From assembly GCA_004154925.1 (NCBI GenBank), contig QJNS01000029.1:62001-126000 (forward strand): a DNA stretch of 64,000 nt, written 5' to 3'. Numbering within the stretch: position 1 is the stretch's first letter; the number at the start of each line of letters is the position of its first letter. Source of the stretch: Monosporascus cannonballus. Taxonomy: Eukaryota; Ascomycota; Sordariomycetes; Xylariales. The position numbers were made by a program, and so were the translations under genes. Positions 36,208 through 48,240 of this stretch are shown here, piece after piece. Below the pieces are notes generated by a model, which was not told the origin of the DNA, did no database searches, and saw nothing but the letters and a program-made list of their open reading frames with translations.

Positions 36208-38649
36208 ATGAAGACAACCGTCTCGCCAGGCAGCCTCACCACCGAGACGGGGAATACGGCTACCATGGCTAATATCACACCAGACTCGAAGCGCGGTCCA
36301 TCGCCTTCTTGGAATGTGGATCCAGAGGACCTCACGGCCTGTGTTGAGCGTCCGTCAAAGCGGCCTCGAACGTTGTCCAATTTGCAGCATCCGTATGTCG
36401 AGGATGAGGGGGACCGCTGTCCATTCCCAGAAGACAATTATATTCATTGGGACGAGAGGTCATTCACGAAGCCTAATAGCATCTCAGACGCGCCTCCAAA
36501 TCCTGAGTACGCCGTATCACAAGTAAACCAACAGACACATCCGGCTCCTGAGCACTCCGGTCATACCATAGAATATGGAGATCATCCCGAGGACGTACGA
36601 CGTGATCTTTCAACGGTGCAGGTAGCCTCGAAAAGCACGGCGTCATATCCCATGCCCGATAGCAGAAACCCTACAAGGGGACGTTCAAAACAGCCGCTGG
36701 CGGACATAAAGGAGTTAAGACCCCCTCCCTCTCTAAGGCCCGATACTGAGGGAATGGGAGCTCGCACTACCTCGACAGCGCAATTATCCTGGACCAGCCA
36801 TGGTGCAGCAGGCACAACCCCGTCGCTGAATGCCTCATCTATTCGGTTCACTCCTACTTCCCACGACCATAGTACATTCCAGTATCGTGGTGTCCAAGGG
36901 GATGAATTCCGATTGCTCCGTCTCCTTCCAGAAACCGTATCAACAATCAAGTGCGAGTTTGTGCCAGCGTCCCTCGAAAACCACCCCAAGTATGTGGCTG
37001 TGTCTTATGCCTGGGGCGACGTGGATGATACTGTTCAGATACAAGTTGATGGCCTCCCTTTCATGGTTACCTCGAGTCTGCACGGTGCATTAAATGCGCT
37101 TCGAAGAAGCGAGCCTGTACTTCTCTGGGCGGACGCAATATGCATCAACCAGCGAAACAAAGATGAACAATCTCATCAAGTTCGCATGATGACTAGTATA
37201 TACAGTCAAGCCAAATCTGTCGCTGTATGGTTAGGGCCTGAGATGGACGACAGTGACCTCGCGGTAGAGTTACTTCAAGCCATCTCTAAAATCGCCGGTG
37301 ACTCCGAGGCTATGCATGGCTTGATAGCCTCCAAGAATTGGCGTCGCCACTTCACCGCGCTGGTTCGTCTGTTCGAGAGAGATTACTGGAGCAGACTCTG
37401 GGTCGTCCAAGAAGTCTTGAATGCGACATCAGTAACTGTATACTGCGGGTGGTACAAATCTACCTTGGAAAACATATATTGACGCGTCCGAATTGTTCAA
37501 GCGTCATAAAGGAGACTTGGACTATTACTACCACTCCAGCAAGCATGATGGGCCACGCTACTTCCTTTCGCAGCAGCTATATCCGTATCAACAAGTCCTA
37601 CTTTGGGAGGGGCCAGCAAGTATTCATATTCTCAAATTGCGGAAGGATGCTGGAGTAGCATCATTTCTAGAGACGCTGGTCATCTGCCGACGAAAGCTAG
37701 CTAGCGACCCCCGGGACAAGGTTTTCGGTTTGCTCGGGATTTTACCGGGGGAGATCCGTTCTAGGTTGCCTATCGATTATAACGCATCCGTTAAAGAAGT
37801 ATATACGAATGTCGTGGACTTTTTTGTCTGCACTCCACCCGCCGCTTGGACGTGATTTGCGAGTCGATCCACTTCCCACTTCACACGAGCACCGTTAAAC
37901 TACCTTCATGGGTACCCGACTGGTCATACATCATCAGTGAGCGAGCCTACGGTCCACGTGATCGTTTTTGCGCCGCGAGTGACTCGGATGCGGAGTTCAG
38001 GTTCTTGGATAAACCGCGGCGAGCCAAACTGGAGGTATCTGTTATTTACATTGACGAGGTAAGAACACGCGGTACAGCAGCCGGAAATTTATGCAACACG
38101 CACGATCTCCTTCTGGCGTTCATGCATTGGCGCGCCATGTTTCTTCGCGAGCGGGATCTTTTCACCCAAACGTATAGAGGACGAGTAGACGAAGCCTTTT
38201 GTCGCACACTCAGCATGGGTCGAGTAACAAGATGGAGCCCGCCCGAATGGGCGCGCGTATGTTACCATGTGTTCGCATCGCTTATCCTGAAGGATCTGCC
38301 TTCCATCATACTCGATGGTCAGCTTCGATGTTATGCTGATCTCAAGATCGGCATTGCCTCCCGAGGTAAGAAAAGGATATTACTGGACAGTTGTGGGACC
38401 GCTATGAGAAATCGATGTTTCTTTATAACAGTGGGAGGTCTCATGGGTATAGGAACTGGGTTCATGTCGCCTCGTGACATAGTCTGCGTCCCTCTAGGAT
38501 GCAAAACCCCGATCATCATACGGCCAGAAGGAAACAACGGGGAATATCGATATGTCGGTTATGCTTACCTTGACGGATATATGCACGGGAGGGCTATCGA
38601 TGAGTGGAAGGACGGGAGAAGGGAGCTGAAAAAGTATGTACTTCACTGA
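36208..38649 (+). pseudogene. HET-domain (heterokaryon incompatibility) gene with two frame breaks
   Basis: The first frame (36208-37482) has about 225 disordered residues and then the HET domain: FRLLRLLP, YVAVSYAWGD (about residue 262), LLWADAICINQRNKDEQSHQ, AVWLGPE and LWVVQEV. It then stops early. The same protein continues in the next frame (about 37465-37855) with WKTYIDASELF and DPRDKVFGLLGILPGEIR. It shifts back near 37825-37845 into RRLDVICESIHFP, LPSWVPDWSY and a C-terminal domain ending at 38649. The two shifts compensate, and no GT-AG intron tested restores the first one. HET proteins trigger cell death when genetically different hyphae fuse. The gene may be a recently inactivated allele or carry sequencing indels. 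The HET core itself is intact. Confidence 0.82.
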
Positions 38650-39646
38650 GTCGTTCTATGATGAAACATATTTCCTTCAAGATATAGCGATACGCTTAGA
38701 CGGACAGGTAGCGCTTTACCATCCAGGATCCTTACGTACTGCGAATGGCCCGGGCATAAATAGCCTAAACCGCCCATGAGCTTTGCGTATATTTCCACGA
38801 CTCGAGGTATGAATTAGGGGCAAGCGTCCTCCGTGTCCCTTCGAGGGACCGGAGCAGGGCACAAGTGAGCCTAGCTATGCTAGAGACCCTGGCGTTCTAT
38901 AATGCCATGACTTAGCAGTAAGTACCTCAACCAATGTTTCCATACCGCTGTCAGAGATATTGAAAGGGTTGACTCCGATGAATATAAGTGCTCGTGCCTC
39001 AGATTCGCATGACCTAGACGGCCTCTGCGTATTGTTGAGAAAGTTAGAGATTGGATAACCTTGAATGGCGTTGGGGTAGGGAAAGGCCACGAAATGAATA
39101 GGGGTGATAGTCTGGCAGCATATAATTCAATATAATCGGAACGGGCTTCGAGGCTTTCCCGAGCTTGGCTCTGAAGTTGTACGCAAGTGACTAAGCTGCC
39201 CGGCTGCCGTTATAATGACCGGCAAGACAAGACGGGAGAGTTGATCATATTTCGGATTGTGGGAGGCCCGATAATACTAGAACAACGAAGGGATCAACTG
39301 GGGACCTCTAATCGCGTGGCCTTTTTTTTTCCGACCATGGCACAGCCTTCATCTATTCAACGACCATCCGCTTCGTCTGGTAGGGTAGTAGGACGTAGGA
39401 TATCAGCCACTTTCGCCCCCGATAAGGACCCAAACCTGGTTTCCGTTCTCGACGTCCCTTGGCCCATTTCGGAGCTGTTCTTCAGATTAAAAGATGAGGT
39501 AAATGCCGCAGACATATCTTACCAGGATACTGTCACGTGCAAGCGTGGGAACCCAAAGACGCGCTCACGCGGGGTAAACTGCCTCTTCTCACCCTGCGCT
39601 TCTCGTAAACCCACTTGCAAAACGGAGCGCAACACTAGGATGAGCA
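38650..39646. other. Intergenic region before the F-box-like gene
   Basis: No supported gene. An open frame at 39187-39756 runs into the next gene out of frame and has no recognisable domain. Confidence 0.4.
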
Positions 39647-40977
39647 ATGGCCTCGGAACCTCCAAGACAGTCGAAATTAGTGGAATTGTTGAGCTCGGAA
39701 CAGTACTACCCTGTCATGGACCTCCTCTTTTCATACTTGGGCCTAGCCGATTTTGAAGTCCTGTACCAAGTGAGCAAGGAACTCTACAAACTCAAGGACT
39801 CCTTCCGAAGAAAACACTTGAATATCAACACCCACCTGCGCGATTTCGTGGCCAACCCTGAGGTGTTTCGATATCAGCTTGGAAAGTATGATGCGCTGAT
39901 CTCAGGGGGGTTCGCCCTCAACTTCTTCGAGTTAGGCCGCTGGAAGGTACCAAACCTGGATATTCTGATCAGAGCCGGGAACAATGCGGATGAGTTTGAA
40001 AAGCACATACGAGATCAAGAAGGTTATGAAACAGATTCGAACGATAACCCAGAAGTCGAAACGGTAAGGTGTTCATTGGGTTTGAATGTTCTAGGCGGGG
40101 ATATTGAGTCATCGCTAATTATGTCATATAGGAGGAAGGGCGTCGCATCTTTAGCAGTAGCACGCGGCCAGGCATGGAACTCCGAGTTATACGGACAAAT
40201 GGGCCCCCTATTCAAGCTATACTTACTTCCTCGTACACAACGGCAAGCGTAAATTTCATCACTTGGAATAAGGCGTACTCGATCTTTCCTGTACAAACTG
40301 TCATTCAGCACAGGTTCTATCCGCTTAAGCCTTTGGACGATGACTTTGGATCTGTTCTTAATGAGCTTGGTAATCAAGGCTGGACGACTCGGGACGTGAT
40401 ATGGCCAGATTTAGCTGCGGATGTTCAGGTTCGGAAAATCCACAGGTTTCGTCGGGTCGGTGATCGATCCTCTCTCGTAATCCCATTGAGCATTATTAAC
40501 GTTCCGCAAGCATCGACGCCGGATTTTGTGATTGAGTATGCTCAGTTAGAAGTCATTACAGAGCTCCCGAATGTACCACGTGCTGGAAGGCACGGCTTCC
40601 AGCAAGGTCCCTTTCAGCAGGGTGCCTTCAACCCTTTCCAGCAGAATCAGCCCCGACGGAATCAATTCCCTTGGATTCAATGTCATGGGTTGTCATCACC
40701 CGCTCTGCGCCACGAATACACGCTTGCTTCCGAGTCATGGCGGAATTACGTGATGGAAAGACTACGACGCTGGGCCTGGGTTGAGCTGCACAAAGTGGAA
40801 CCGGGGAAACGTCCCGAGCAATTCATAAATGGCATTCCACACCACTCTGATATTTCCCTTCCAGAAGAGTTTCAAGTGCCAAAGACCTGGGATTATGCTG
40901 ACGATCAAATACCGGAATGGTATCGGGAATGGGAGCAAATGAAGGCGGAAAGTGGTGCATCACGATTTCGCCAGTGA
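39647..40977 (+). CDS. F-box-like orphan protein
   Basis: Two exons (39647-40063 and 40132-40977) give 420 residues. The 68-nt intron has donor GTAAGG, branch CTAAT and acceptor TATAG, phase 0, and removes a region that would otherwise change frame. Residues about 20-55 (YYPVMDLLFSYLGLADFEVL then QVSKELYKLKDSF) resemble an F-box, which would link the protein to SCF ubiquitin ligases. The middle carries DALISGGFALNFFELGRW and YTTASVNFITWNKAYSIFP, segments I associate with a fungal-specific family of unknown role. A Gln-rich linker (about residues 320-345) has GPFQQGAF and NPFQQ repeats. The C-terminus has the aromatic signature PEWYREWEQM. Function beyond the F-box suggestion is unknown. Confidence 0.78.
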
Positions 40978-42336
40978 AAGCGTGAGTAAGGTTGCGGCAA
41001 GCCGACGGTGGGATTGCGGATAGCCAATATGTATAGGACACAAGTCGTAGAACCTTCATTCAACTGAGTGGGCAATCTCTTTCAACGCTGTGAAGCCGTA
41101 GGTACACACGTTGGCAAATCTCTTTGAAGACGGAATGCTTATGCCAAAAATCGGTAGTGACATCTCGTGTAACTTATACTGCTTTGCTGCATAAAGCACC
41201 GTACGCTTGGCGGCGCAAGGATCGTAAACGCCCACTTTTCCTCAGGTATGCCTGGCGGCGCCGGGATCGAAACAGCCATCCTTCTTCAGGTGCATCGGTT
41301 AGGCCTTTGGCGACTAGACCAGGGAGCGGCCAGGTTGGAGTGGGCGGGTTAAGAGGGGGAGGTGGACGGAGGAAAAACGGCATCGTGCGGAGCTGGAGGA
41401 GGTAAGGCGCCTAGGGTCCTCGACCGGCCCCGTTTTCCTCGACGGTTGTCCGGGGTCGCCGTATACGGAAGGCAAGACTGATAACTCGGGCCTTAGAGGA
41501 AGTCAAGGCGGTCTGGAATGGCAGAATTGAGAACGGAGTGGTGGGTTGGGATGAGTTAGTAGACACCTCCGTGCCGTATGTTCGGTATTGCAACCTCTTG
41601 CTACCCACGATAAGAGAGGAGGGCTATAGGATCGCATGAGAGGCTACGTCAGGGGCTTGCCGTCACCAAGATATGACTCAGCCATAGCGTTATTGTAAAG
41701 CTTACAGCGGCAGCAATAGATATGGATAGCGAGGATAACAGAAGACCAGCTGAGGAAAACCAAGATTCAACAAGCACTCGTTTCTTACTGTATAATCACA
41801 TGTTTTAGCTGCTAGTGACGCAGTGTCGACCACAACTCTTTCTTAAGAGTGACCATTTCTCCTGGCAGGCTACTATATAGACCCCATCTCTCGACCCCAG
41901 TAAGAAGCTAGGGAAGAAATCGACACCTCCTTAGTCTTCGCTATTCGGAGGATTCAAGCTGGACCAACAAATAATAGCCAGTCTCCATGAAACTGTTTTT
42001 CGTTTCCCTGAGGCACCAATGCCGTTCTAGGATGTTGTCTAATAAACCCCCGCCAACCCTCCCCCTCCCTTCCCCCCTTTATAGGCGCAAGTTGCGCACA
42101 GCAAAACAGTTGTCTGCTGCCTGGAAAGTAGGTAAGGGAGAGGATGGTTGTTTAGGTCGATGTCATGTGATATCGCATACCTCCTGCACATTCAAACGCC
42201 TATTTATACAACTACGTCTTCCCGGTCTCCCACACACTTTTTTCCACCCCAGAAGCTCTACAGTCAAACCAGTCATCACAATCTCGCCCTCACAATTAAA
42301 AAGAAGGCCGGCCATACACAGCAACAACAGACCATC
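40978..42336. other. Intergenic region with an 88-bp tandem duplication
   Basis: At about 41200-41288 a 44-bp unit is repeated once in tandem with several differences; one frame reads YAWRRKDRKRP and RYAWRRRDRNS. The rest shows no supported gene. The last 300 bp should be the promoter and leader of the next gene. Confidence 0.45.
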
Positions 42337-43002
42337 ATGGGCACCCGCCACCTCATCCTCGTCTACTACAAGGGCCAGTACCGCATCGCGCGGTACGGCC
42401 AGTGGGACGGCTACCCGGAGGGCCAGGGCGCCACCGTCCTCTGCTTCGTCAGCGACCCGGAGAACCTCTCCAAGCTCCGGGCCGTTCTGGACGCCGAGGG
42501 CATGCTGTACGAGCCCACCGTGGACCAGCTGGACGCTTGGTACGCGGAGATGCAGCGCGCCTACCAGGAGCACTATACGCGGCCGCTGCCCACAGACAAG
42601 CGGGAGCTCCAGGGGTGGCGCAGCATCCTGTACCCCGGCCAGGACGTCTACCCGTCCGTCTCGCGCGACACGGGCGCCGACATCCTGTGGCTCGTTGCTG
42701 ACGCCACCGCCGAGAAGCCCGTGCCCATCGTCCGCAAGATCGAGTTCCTCACCGACACCGGCCTCTGCGAGTGGGCGTACGTCGTCGACCTCGACGAGCA
42801 CGTGCTCGAGGTCTACGGTTCCCTCAAATATTCGGGAACCCGGGGTTTGCCAGTCTTGGGAGACGGCAGTCGCTTTCAGCGCGTGGAGGGCCTGAAGGAC
42901 GCCGAGTCCCTGCCCTCCCTGGTTGGCACGTTCCCGTTCGATAACTTGCCGAGCGAGGAGGAGTTCGTCTCGTCCCTCAGCCCAGCAAAGGCTGAGGAGT
43001 AA
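42337..43002 (+). CDS. Small conserved fungal protein, function unknown
   Basis: A single exon encodes 221 residues. The start is the ATG giving MGTRHLILVYYKGQYRIARY, preceded by ATC; the upstream open part of the frame is not protein-like. The N-terminus with QWDGYPEGQG is a pattern I associate with a fungal family of unknown role in which the protein appears to read a short beta-rich domain. Other visible segments are GWRSILYPGQDVYPSVSRD and CEWAYVVDLDEHVLEVYG. There is no signal peptide, membrane helix or metal motif. Strong codon bias (C-ending codons) suggests good expression. A long overlapping frame on the plus strand (41987-42895) is a shadow. Confidence 0.75.
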   Translation: MGTRHLILVYYKGQYRIARYGQWDGYPEGQGATVLCFVSDPENLSKLRAVLDAEGMLYEPTVDQLDAWYAEMQRAYQEHYTRPLPTDKRELQGWRSILYPGQDVYPSVSRDTGADILWLVADATAEKPVPIVRKIEFLTDTGLCEWAYVVDLDEHVLEVYGSLKYSGTRGLPVLGDGSRFQRVEGLKDAESLPSLVGTFPFDNLPSEEEFVSSLSPAKAEE

Positions 43003-43907
43003 CTGGATTGAGGGAGGCTGTTACCTTAAAGGGGTTGCCAGATGCAGGAAAGAGAAGGGGGTTGCGTTAGGAATGACTTTGGGATGTTGGCTTATGCCGT
43101 GTACCTGTTCGTATTGTAATGCAGCACTCCGTGACAACTACTATGATGGCCTATCCCAGCAGAGCATTCGCTGACATGTCACTGAATAGTACTATCCGTG
43201 GCTACTGGTTAACTCGTGGCCAACCAGCAGAACATATCTCTTATCCTAAGCCGCTAGAATTTTGATCTCGCAGGGCAGGTAAGGGTATGCATGGAGATGC
43301 CGCCACAGAGGACTGAAGGACCATCTACTCCATGTTAAGAGTTAATACTCAGAGTTCTAAAGGGTAAATGTCGTCTTGGCCAGCATTGCTTGGTGAGTTG
43401 GGACAGCAGATTGCGGACTGGAGCTATTAGTGAATCCCATTAAAAGTAACCAACATATGGTACGTACTTCTTCTTGGGCGCGACTGCCAAGAAGGTTTTA
43501 CACGATTACACGATTAACACGACGCGATGCTGGAAAGTGGGCCCGAGCTTCTCGCGTCTTTACATACCATGAAGGCACGATAAGTACGCTCCAACGCAGG
43601 GTCACATTTATTACATGCGTCTGGATACAAGTACCTTGCCACCAGATTTTGAGCCACGGATACATGTTGAGGCGGCAATGTGGAGAAGCGCCCACTGGGC
43701 TAAACTGAATCTAATACTAAAGTTCATACATCGATACCGTACTTTGCAAAGGTACATACATACATACAACCTTTTCCTTCCTTTCGTCACTTTTGTTTCC
43801 TTCGCAACCTCTCGCAGCCTTTCACCACCTACGCATTTCCACATCGTCGCCGACTTGCCATCTCCATCGCCATCGCCAACTGACCGCATCGCAGGTCATC
43901 TATCAAG
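43003..43907. promoter_or_regulatory. Intergenic region upstream of SPT16
   Basis: No gene is supported. The stretch 43760-43900 is pyrimidine-rich and includes a TACA repeat (about 43752-43768), likely the SPT16 leader. Confidence 0.4.
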
Positions 43908-46900
43908 ATGGGGGATGTTAAGATCGACGGGAAGCTCTTCCAGGAGCGCATTAACCACTTCGTTAATGCCTGGAAGGCCGACAAGCGCGCCGGCGATCAG
44001 GTCTTTGGAGGCGTCTCCTCCATCGTCATCCTACTCGGCAAAGTCGAGGAGAACCCGGAGTTCCACAAGAACAATTCGATGCATGTATGTATTACCTATC
44101 GCCATCACTTTGTCTACAGTTATCATCATTTTGGCGCTTTACGGCCCGATTTTCGCGTCTGACCACATATTCCAAACAGTTCTGGTTGCTAGGCTACGAG
44201 TTCCCGACTACCCTCATGCTCCTAACCGTTGATTGCCTCTATGTCGTAACGACAGCGAAGAAAGGTACGATGCGGCATCGACGCTTGCGAATCCATATAA
44301 TAGTGCTAACGGTCACTAGCGAAGCACTTGGAACAGCTGAAGGGGGGGCGGTTTCCCATTGAGGTTCTCGTTAGAGGCAAGGATGCGGCAGCCAACGAGA
44401 AGCAGTTCATCAAGATCGCCGACACTATCAATGCAGCAGGTGTAGGTCATTCATTTGGTCTTCAGCGATGGTGAACTCCCAAACTAAATCTCACGTCTCC
44501 AGAAAAAAGTTGGTGTTCTCACCAAAGATACCTCGAGAGGACCGTTCATCGAGGAGTGGAAGAGTATTTTCAAAGACAAGTGCAAGGATGAGGAGGAGGT
44601 CGATATCTCGGTCGCCTTGTCGACCGCTGCCTTCTCCGTCAAGGACGAGACGGAGCTGCGCGCTATGCGAACCGCCTCTAGAGCCTGCGTCGCCCTTATG
44701 AACCCCTACTTCCTAGACCAGATGTCCGACGTCCTCGATCAGGAGAAGAAGGTCAAGCATAGCGCCCTCGCTGCCAAGGTGGATTCAAAGCTTGATGACC
44801 ATAAGTGGTGGAAGACCGTTGAGTTGCCAAACAAGCAGAAGCTGCCGTCGGACTTTGACCCCGAGTCCCTTGACTGGATGGTAGGACCTGCCGTCCAGAG
44901 TGGCGGAAAATACGATCTCAAACTTCAGGCCGAACCTACAGACGACAACCTCCATCCAGGTATTATTATTGCTGGTATGGGCTTGCGATACAAGTCTTAT
45001 GGCTCCGCCATCGCACGAACCTTTCTTGTCGACCCAAACAAAACCCAGGAGAGCAACTACAAACTACTCCACCAAGTTCATAACCTAGTACTGAGGGAGA
45101 TCAAGGACGGCGCTACCGTTAAAGATGTCTATCACAAAGCTGTCTCCTACATCAAGGCTAAAAAACCCGATCTGGAGAAGCACTTCCTGAAGAACGTCGG
45201 ATATGGTATTGGTATTGAGAGCAAAGATTCGACATTGATCCTCAACGGCAAGAACTCTCGAACTCTGAAGGACGGCATGACCTTGTGCATCACCACCGGT
45301 TTCGCCGACGTTGAGAACCCCTCGCCACAGGATAAGCTTAGCAAGGTCTATTCGTTAGTCATCACGGATACCATCCGAGTGACGAATAGCGAACCCGTTG
45401 TGTTTACTGGCGACGCTCCCGCCGACCTCGATGCCACCTCGTTCTTCTTCAAAGACGACGAAGAGATGCAGCCGACGCCCAAGAAGGAGAAGAAAGATTC
45501 CCGCGTTGGTGCTGTAGCTACGAAGAACATCACCAATACCCGACTTCGGTCAGAGCGCACTGCTCAGGTAGACGAGGATCAGGAGAAGAGGCGACGGGAG
45601 CACCAAAAGGAGCTCGCCGCCAAAAAGCAAAAGGAGGGTCTGGCTCGCTTTGCCGAATCCACTAGTGGTCAAAACGGCACCGAGGTCAAGAAATTCAAGA
45701 AGTTCGAGTCATATAAGAGAGACAACCAGTTCCCTTCCAAGATCCGAAATCTTGAGATCGTCGTCGACCAGAAGAATAATACCATCGTTCTCCCGGTGAT
45801 GGGACGACCCGTTCCCTTCCATATTCACACCATCAAGAACGCCAGCAAGAACGACGAGGGCGAGTGGTCCTATTTGAGAATCAATTTCCTTTCTCCGGGC
45901 CAGGGAGTGGGCAGAAAAGATGATCAACCATTCGAGGACGCTTCTGCTCAGTTCGTTAGGAGTTTGACGTTCCGTTCTCTCGATGGCGACCGATACGAAG
46001 AGATAGCCACTCAGATATCCAACATGAAGAAGGAAGCCACCAAGAAAGAACAGGAGAAGAAAGACATGGAAGACGTTGTCGAGCAAGACAAGCTCGTCGA
46101 GATCAGAAGTAAGTCAGAGTTATTCGCATTTAAATTATCTGGGTGCTAACTACTCCAAGACCGACGCCCTGCTGTGATGGATAATGTCTTCATTCGCCCG
46201 GCGATGGAGGGCAAGAGAGTCCCTGGCAAAGTTGAGATTCACCAGAACGGTATTCGTTACCAATCGCCGCTTAGCACGCAGCAGAGAGTCGACGTACTAT
46301 TCTCTAATATCCGCCATCTGTTCTTCCAACCCTGCGCTCACGAGCTCATCGTGGTGATCCACGTGCATCTCAAGGACCCCATCATCGTCGGCAACAAGAA
46401 GAAGACCAAGGATGTCCAGTTCTACAGAGAAGCCACGGATATCCAATTTGATGAGACCGGCAACCGGAAGCGAAAATACCGGTATGGTGATGAGGACGAG
46501 TTTGAAGCAGAGCAAGAAGAACGTCGCCGGAGGGCAGAGCTGGATCGTCAATTCAAAGCCTTTGCTGAGAAGATCGCAGATGCGGGCAAGAATGACGGAA
46601 TCGAAGTCGACATGCCACTCCGTGAGCTTGGGTTCAATGGCGTTCCTTTCCGAAGCAACGTCTACATTCAGCCCACCACTGATTGCCTTATCCAAGTTAC
46701 GGAACCACCGTTCTTGGTCGTAACGCTTGAGGATATTGAGATCGCTCACTTGGAGCGTGTGCAGTTTGGCCTCAAAAACTTCGACCTGGTCTTCGTCTTC
46801 AAAGACTTCACTCGGCCTCCAGTTCATATCAACACGATTCCCGTGGAGTCTCTAGAAGACGTCAAGGAGTGGCTCGATTCATCTGATATTGCCTATAGTG

Positions 46901-47265
46901 AAGGTCCTCTCAACCTGAATTGGCCCACGATCATGAAGACTGTGACGGCCGACCCTCATCAGTTCTTCGTCGATGGTGGCTGGTCATTCCTCCAAGCCGA
47001 CAGCGATGAGGAGGACGAGGAAGAAGAGGAAGAAGAGTCTGCCTTTGAGATTGACGAGTCTGAACTCGACGAAGTTAGTGAATCAAGCGAGGACGATTCG
47101 GATTTCGATAGCAACGCGTCCGAGGAAGCCAGCGAAGAGGGCTCGGACGAGGAAGACGAAGGAGAGGATTGGGATGAACTAGAGAAAAAGGCGAAGCGGA
47201 AGGATCGCGAGAGCGGCCTTGAACAAGAGGATCGGGCTCGCAGCAAGAAACAAAGAAAGCACTGA
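43908..47265 (+). CDS. SPT16: FACT complex subunit Spt16
   Basis: Five exons (43908-44084, 44180-44264, 44320-44441, 44503-46108, 46160-47265) give 1031 residues, the usual fungal size. FACT (Spt16-Pob3) moves and rebuilds nucleosomes during transcription and replication. The joins restore [39 protein letters not shown] and [18 protein letters not shown]. The N-terminal half is the catalytically dead aminopeptidase-like fold ([39 protein letters not shown]). The middle contains the dimerisation segment with LRSER and [16 protein letters not shown]. The histone-binding double PH region includes [14 protein letters not shown] and [15 protein letters not shown] long Asp/Glu/Ser-rich tail precedes a basic end, as in other Spt16 proteins. 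All introns are 51-95 nt GT-AG. Confidence 0.97.
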
Positions 47266-48240
47266 GTGGCAAGTCGACCTGGAACTTCTCCACCTCTGTT
47301 AAGGGTGGTTTTTCGCTTCAACAACCACATATGCCGTCGAGCTTGTTTGCGGCTTGCCCCTTCTGGACTTATGAGCTTAGGTTAAGTTCCGGAAGGCGAA
47401 TACAGCCCAGGCATGCGAGGACCCTCTCTAGTCTCGGTTAATGAGAGGAATGTGTAAGAGACAAATTGTACAACAAGTAGGCCTACAGAACCTGCCGGCG
47501 TCTGATAGTTGTGGCATGGATCAACACCGGGAAGACACAGTTATCTCCGACGGCGTCATTGGAGGTGACATTTTAGGGCCGGTTTGGCGTAAGTTTTTGA
47601 TTTAAAAACAGATCCTGATGATCATGGACGGTTGTGTCGTCGATTCGTTCTTATTGCTTCTGCCAGCACCGAAATGAGTTAGAGATTTAGATTCTTGCCT
47701 AGCACTGCCTCTAGCTGCTTAATTCAGCCCTATAAAGCAACACTGGATCCATGCTCTGCGAAGTTGCCGAAGCTTCGCATGAATGCTTTGTTTCGCTGAC
47801 GCGGATAATCGGCTTCGCTCCAACTCATGCCAAGAATGCCAAGCCATGGTTCCTTAGCATGACCCTATCCACGTTGACGTGAGACGCAAAACCAGCGGCG
47901 ATGAGCGGACGATCTCGAGCCTTGGCCGCAAGGTTGTCGAGCTTGAAGGACGCCTTGAGGCCCCATCCAAATCCATTAGTCAACATAACTATAAAGGAGA
48001 ACCCCCGGCACTGTCAACCCGATTTTTCCTTCCACGCTCCACAGGTTCTCGAAGGACCACTAATCGACGCCTTCATCCCCATAAGTCAAAACCGGAAGAA
48101 AAGAAGAGTGAACTGGAACGCTAGTGCGGACATCTTGTTTCTGCTCTCGAAATAGACAAGAAAAGAAAAGTCTACTAGCAAATACTCACCCATCTCCACC
48201 TCCTCCGCTGCTGCCCCCCCGTCTATCTTCCAATCGATTG
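47266..48240. other. Intergenic region between SPT16 and the 596-residue orphan
   Basis: No gene is supported. Frames at 47879-48155 lie in the probable leader of the next gene and show no domains. The last 60 bases are C/T-rich. Confidence 0.45.

Noticed and set aside
37449..37514. A GT-AG intron explaining the first HET frame change
   Set aside because: Tested donors at 37449 and 37452 with acceptors at 37501, 37511 and 37514 give lengths that do not restore the downstream frame, and they would remove the conserved WKTYIDASELF.
34836..41660. An 18-bp identity (TACGTCAGGGGCTTGCCG) between MAF1 and 41643-41660
   Set aside because: The match does not extend beyond 18 bases and could be chance in a 64-kb window.
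41987..42895. A 302-codon plus-strand frame overlapping the small conserved gene
   Set aside because: It is Ser/Thr/Arg/Pro-rich, typical of an out-of-frame reading of a C-ending-codon gene.
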